Shown here piece after piece: positions 60,701 to 64,000 of a stretch of DNA of 64,000 nt; the first letter of the stretch is position 1; every line of letters starts with the position of its first letter. The translations under genes were made by a program, and so were the position numbers. The notes below the pieces were generated by a model. That model was not told the DNA's origin. It searched no databases and saw nothing but the letters and a program-made list of their open reading frames with translations. Source of the DNA: Phytoseiulus persimilis (Eukaryota; Arthropoda; Arachnida; Mesostigmata; Phytoseiidae); the NCBI GenBank assembly GCA_037576195.1, contig CM075104.1:26304211-26368210 (forward strand). The letters run 5' to 3'.

Positions 60701-61090
60701 GCGATCGGAACAAACGGGAGATGCTTCTCCGGAGCGAAGCACCTCATGGTGCCATGCTGATCCCGAACCTCGTCGCCTCCCAGTCGAGCCGTGCGTCAGC
60801 AACCAGAGAATCCGATCTCTTACGGATCCGACAAATTTAGATTCTGAAAATTCCACCAGGAGAGCGGTTCACCCCTCGATTTCTCTCGACATCTGGAATT
60901 CAGCCAGTCCCGGTCAGCGGTCTCACGAGGCCAAGCGACACGATCGCGCACGTCTTCCCGTTGGAAAATATTTTAATGGGCCTCCAAGTCAGAGGGAAGA
61001 TTGAGAAACCTTTGTAGCGTCGCAACGCGAAACTCGGGGGAAGCTCATTAAAGGCGACACTTCGACGCTATTTCGAGCGTGAGTACGTCA
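54796..61090. other. Gene-poor stretch, possible 3' part of a copia-like relic
   Basis: If the minus-strand copia-like relic is real, its 3' part and LTR should lie in the last 2-3 kb here. I see weak RNase H-like phrases near 59.3 and 59.6 kb but could not place both in one alignment. A plus frame at 55504-55707 has a Cys-rich end. A CGTC array lies at 56782-56824 and a GCC/GTC-rich stretch near 57.15 kb. Confidence 0.35.
56782..56824. repeat. (CGTC)n array
   Basis: Seven nearly perfect tandem CGTC units followed by two CAGT units. Confidence 0.9.
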
Positions 61091-61099
61091 CGATTGGCC

Positions 61100-63540
61100 T
61101 CGGCTTCTGTAATGTTTCGAGACGAAGCGTGAGCTGCAACCCACTCATGGCGGATGAGCGAGAGCGCCCGACTCCAACTGCAACGAGAACGCCGCCTAGG
61201 AGAGCAGTGTGTCTTTTGGAAGTTCTCCTCTTCGGAGGTTACGAGTCCTGGGGGAGTCTTTACATTTGAAGCCGTGGCAGGAGCAGCAAGCCAGCCAGCA
61301 GAGTATCATTTTCTGAAAGCCCGACTTGGCTCAATCACAGTTTCATGTATTGGATGTATCCCAACCGGCAATTTGTGCACCAGGCCCTCGGACACTCCAC
61401 GAACGCGAGAAGGCACGGCTTTCGTAGAAGACCGAGACTCCTGTTCGCCCGCCGCTGACGACGAGAACTCGCCGTCTTGGAGGAATGCACCGATTCGACA
61501 AATCAGGCAGTTCGATGCTTTCGGATCCGTGCTCTCGTGTCGATCACGAAGCTTGAGAGAAAGCTGATTTCTTCGGCCGGCTATGAGCAGTCCTGTGTTA
61601 TCCGACATCAGGAGGCCGCGCGCAGCCAACAACTATCGAGCCGATAGCTAATGAAGGGTGCGACCTTCCTCTGATAAGGGTGTCCATCCTCAGATCTGGA
61701 GCGGGCGAAAGACCAAGCGGCGAGCAACGTGAAGAACGTCATCATTACTGCTGCATCGCTGGATACTGACAGCTTCTGCCGTTATTTGGCGCAAGGTTTC
61801 CGATCGTTCCGAAACTCAACCGAGCTTCGCTTCCTTCAATTCGTTCCCATTCCTGGGCAGGCGCATTCCGATCCGGCGCCTTTAGCAAAGCGTTCTCAGA
61901 TCGGGCTCTCTGACAGCATCTCGATCGGGCATTCCGCACGAATCAGCCGAGCGCGTCACTATTTACGCCATTGATTCTTCGAATGATGGCTGCGTGTGAT
62001 GACGGCTCGTTGCCGCCCGGTAACAGCAACAGGACCGCCTTCAAAAATGATCGATGCTGCGACCCCGGGAGTGAACGTCTAATTGTTTGTGCTTCGCTGT
62101 GCTCGGCACACCGACGCACGTTCATCCCGTCGTCATCGGCGACGATTTCTTTTGGAATGCCGCCATCGGGGAAACATCTGCGTAAGCCCCGATTTGCTCC
62201 GAGCGAGCATGACAGAGTGCTCCGGAGCGCCGCCTCTGTTAACAACGTGAGTTTTGGATGTTGCACGGACCCCGAGTGGCCGCATCCAACCTCCGGAGAC
62301 CCGGTCTGGATTCGGGGTTTTATTGGTCCTCACGGCCTGAGGATCCGGGGAACCTTGTACGGTCTCCTGCAGGCTCCGAGTTTCGCCGGAAACGACCGAC
62401 TGCCGCCACGATGGATAGAGAGCCTCCGTTTCAAACACGGCTCTGGAAATCCTCCGGGGACGGTGTAACAAGAGGCTGCAAAGCGCAGAGAAGAATGCAA
62501 CAGATCCTGTGACCTTCCAACGACAAGAAAAATAACTCTTCCGTGCGAAGGGACAGAAAACCATCAATTGTCTAATGAGTACATCTATCCTCTGACCTGA
62601 TTCATTCGACAGGGCCTGACCTGCGATTGATTGGCCATATATGATTCTTGTCCGTGATGAATAATAGATTAATGTATGCTAATCAGTTCGCTGCTCCTGC
62701 CACCGGAATCGCTTCCGTGGGTGCGAGCGACGTGATTCAACGGAGTGAAAGCGAGCACGCAACTCCGATCGAGGCTAACGGTTTTGTGTTCTGGAATCGC
62801 CGTCGACTGACCGCTGTTGCTCGTTATGCTTCTTCCAGTATCATTGCCGTCAGTTGCTCTACTCGTGCCCTCCAGGAACGATTTCCAGCGATGCTCTCCT
62901 CCAAGACCCTCGACGGACTGGAGCCCAATCTGGGCGCAGCAGCGAGCACAGGCTGCTCCAAATCCCTGCAGCGTGTATAATGTATAACGTATCGGTTCCC
63001 CTGCTCGTCTGCCTCTGGTTTCCTGTCAGGTTCAGTCGGGTTTCCCCACTTAATCCCATTTCTCGCCCGCCGTTCTTCTGCCGGTAGCGATCGCCGGAGC
63101 GGGCACCGTCGCCGCTACACACACTGTTTCCTCGTAGAGCAGTCCAGGAGGCTGTTTCTCACGATTGACCAACACTCCAGGCCGCAGACGTTTCCCTGTA
63201 CCCGAATAGCCGGGCGATTGGGCGAGAGCGAGTCGATGATCTCAATCGCTTGGGGCTCGACGTCGGCTGAAGGATTCACCGATGGGAACCGCCTCGGAGT
63301 CAGTCTTCGAGTCCGCGGCCCCCAGCCAACGAGCAGACCCATATTCGATATTCCCACTTTTCTTCGTTCGAATCTTTCTTTCTAGGTTCGAGCAGGTTGT
63401 AATCAGTGCGAGCTTTGTTACTGCTTCTCCCCAAAATAGGCTCCACATGTTCGATGACCCCTTCGAGCAACGTGTCCACTGGAGCGTCTACCGAGAGCGG
63501 TTTCATTCATTCATTCGTCCGTTCGGGTTCTTTTCAAATC
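61100..63540 (-). mobile_element. Decayed Ty1/copia-like pol (relic)
   Basis: On the minus strand, short matches to a copia-type pol occur in the expected order. Near 63.53-63.42 kb one frame has NG, NR and RC at near-family spacing before FWGEAV, an integrase C-terminal signature, with two stops inside. Near 62.61-62.50 kb another has ALSNE and, 22 residues later, CRW, like the start of the reverse transcriptase. At about 62.03 kb an LLLL stretch is placed where the catalytic YVDD block should be, with the acidic pair lost. At about 61.64 kb AIGSIVVGCARPPDV recalls the block after the reverse transcriptase, and at about 61.11 kb ITEAEA recalls RNase H. Total span is about 17% longer than expected. 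Frames change and stops are frequent. Part of the first match lies in a TTCA microsatellite. No LTRs were seen. Confidence 0.35.
63501..63520. repeat. (TTCA)n microsatellite
   Basis: Three to four TTCA units ending in TTCG. It sits inside the putative integrase remnant and explains the MNE reading there on the minus strand. Confidence 0.8.
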
Positions 63541-64000
63541 TAATGATATTGGCCCTCGCACGGAAACGCGTACATCCAATACAGAGGAATGGAAGTAGAG
63601 ACCGCCCTCACTCGACAGACTGAGACGGTGATGCAATCACCTCAAGGGCTCCCAAACGAATCTAACCCGATCTCTCTGACAGGAGCGAAGGGACCGTCAT
63701 TGGGATCAGTTCTAATATCTCCGAAACCGCTCCAGTGGACGTCTGGGGAATAACGTTCTGTGTTGAAAGCGGACCAGAGGCAGTGGCCAAGGTCGAATCG
63801 ACCAGGCGACGAGAGTTTTCCCCACCCTCCCACGCTCGACGACGACCCGCGGCGAAACCTGATCGGACCTCCGTATTCGTTGTCGAAATCCGTCGATGCC
63901 GAATCCCGTCCGCATCGGTCGAGTTCAATGAGGTCGATGCGAGCACCGGTCTCTCATGGCTCTGCTCACCTGTTGTGATCTCTCACCTGTTCACCGAGGC
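63541..64000. other. Window edge, unassigned
   Basis: If the copia-like relic extends, the catalytic core of its integrase would be here and beyond the right edge. A minus-strand TDFDNEYGG near 63.88 kb looks like the second catalytic-Asp block, but is about 365 bases from the NG motif instead of about 100, so I do not count it. Confidence 0.3.

Noticed and set aside
63860..63900. Minus-strand TDFDNEYGG as integrase catalytic block of the copia-like relic
   Set aside because: Distance to the downstream NG...FWGEAV block is more than three times the family value.
1..64000. CRISPR arrays, rRNA, bacterial operons, phage genes
   Set aside because: No regularly spaced repeats, no rRNA-like segments and no runs of adjacent long frames were seen.

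Overview
This 64 kb window looks like non-coding, repeat-bearing DNA from a eukaryotic (probably metazoan) nuclear genome. No open frame in any of the six frames exceeds about 261 codons. There are no operons, no rRNA and no convincing multi-exon gene. Homopolymer tracts, tetranucleotide arrays, tRNA-derived (Pol III type) sequences and broken pieces that resemble LTR-retrotransposon pol genes are scattered throughout. Base composition is moderately GC-rich (slightly above half, judged by eye). This style suggests an arthropod, possibly a mite, but no gene here proves the lineage and I hold that guess weakly.

Layout. From 1 to about 17.7 kb I see simple repeats, two strong perfect hairpins next to tRNA A-box-like motifs (7.8 and 11.9 kb), a tRNA-like element with good A and B boxes (10.48-10.62 kb) and a pair of strong splice-acceptor-like sites (13.5-13.65 kb). 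From about 17.7 to 21.2 kb the minus strand carries a collinear series of short matches to BEL/Pao-type pol (protease, reverse transcriptase, RNase H, perhaps integrase), full of stops and frameshifts. From 21.2 to 41.7 kb I find a CArG-type palindrome, a possible last exon, two further divergent copies of the 10.5 kb tRNA-like element, another tRNA-like structure on the minus strand, and one short frame with a good signal peptide (29.8 kb). At 41.7 kb a good TATA box precedes the longest frames of the window. From 43 to 59 kb there is a tRNA-Lys-like fragment, several very long poly(C) tracts (up to 24 C) and arrays of CGTC. From about 61.1 to 63.6 kb the minus strand again shows a collinear set of degraded matches, here to a Ty1/copia-type pol.

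The window is best read as a gene-poor stretch (intergenic or inside a very long intron) made of old, decayed mobile-element sequence with young microsatellites. The most interesting observation is a possible undescribed tRNA-derived SINE family (three copies of differing age at 10.5, 25.85 and 38.2 kb), plus three tRNA 5'-half motifs, two of them tied to perfect hairpins. All retroelement and gene calls were made by eye and need homology searches; confidences are set accordingly.
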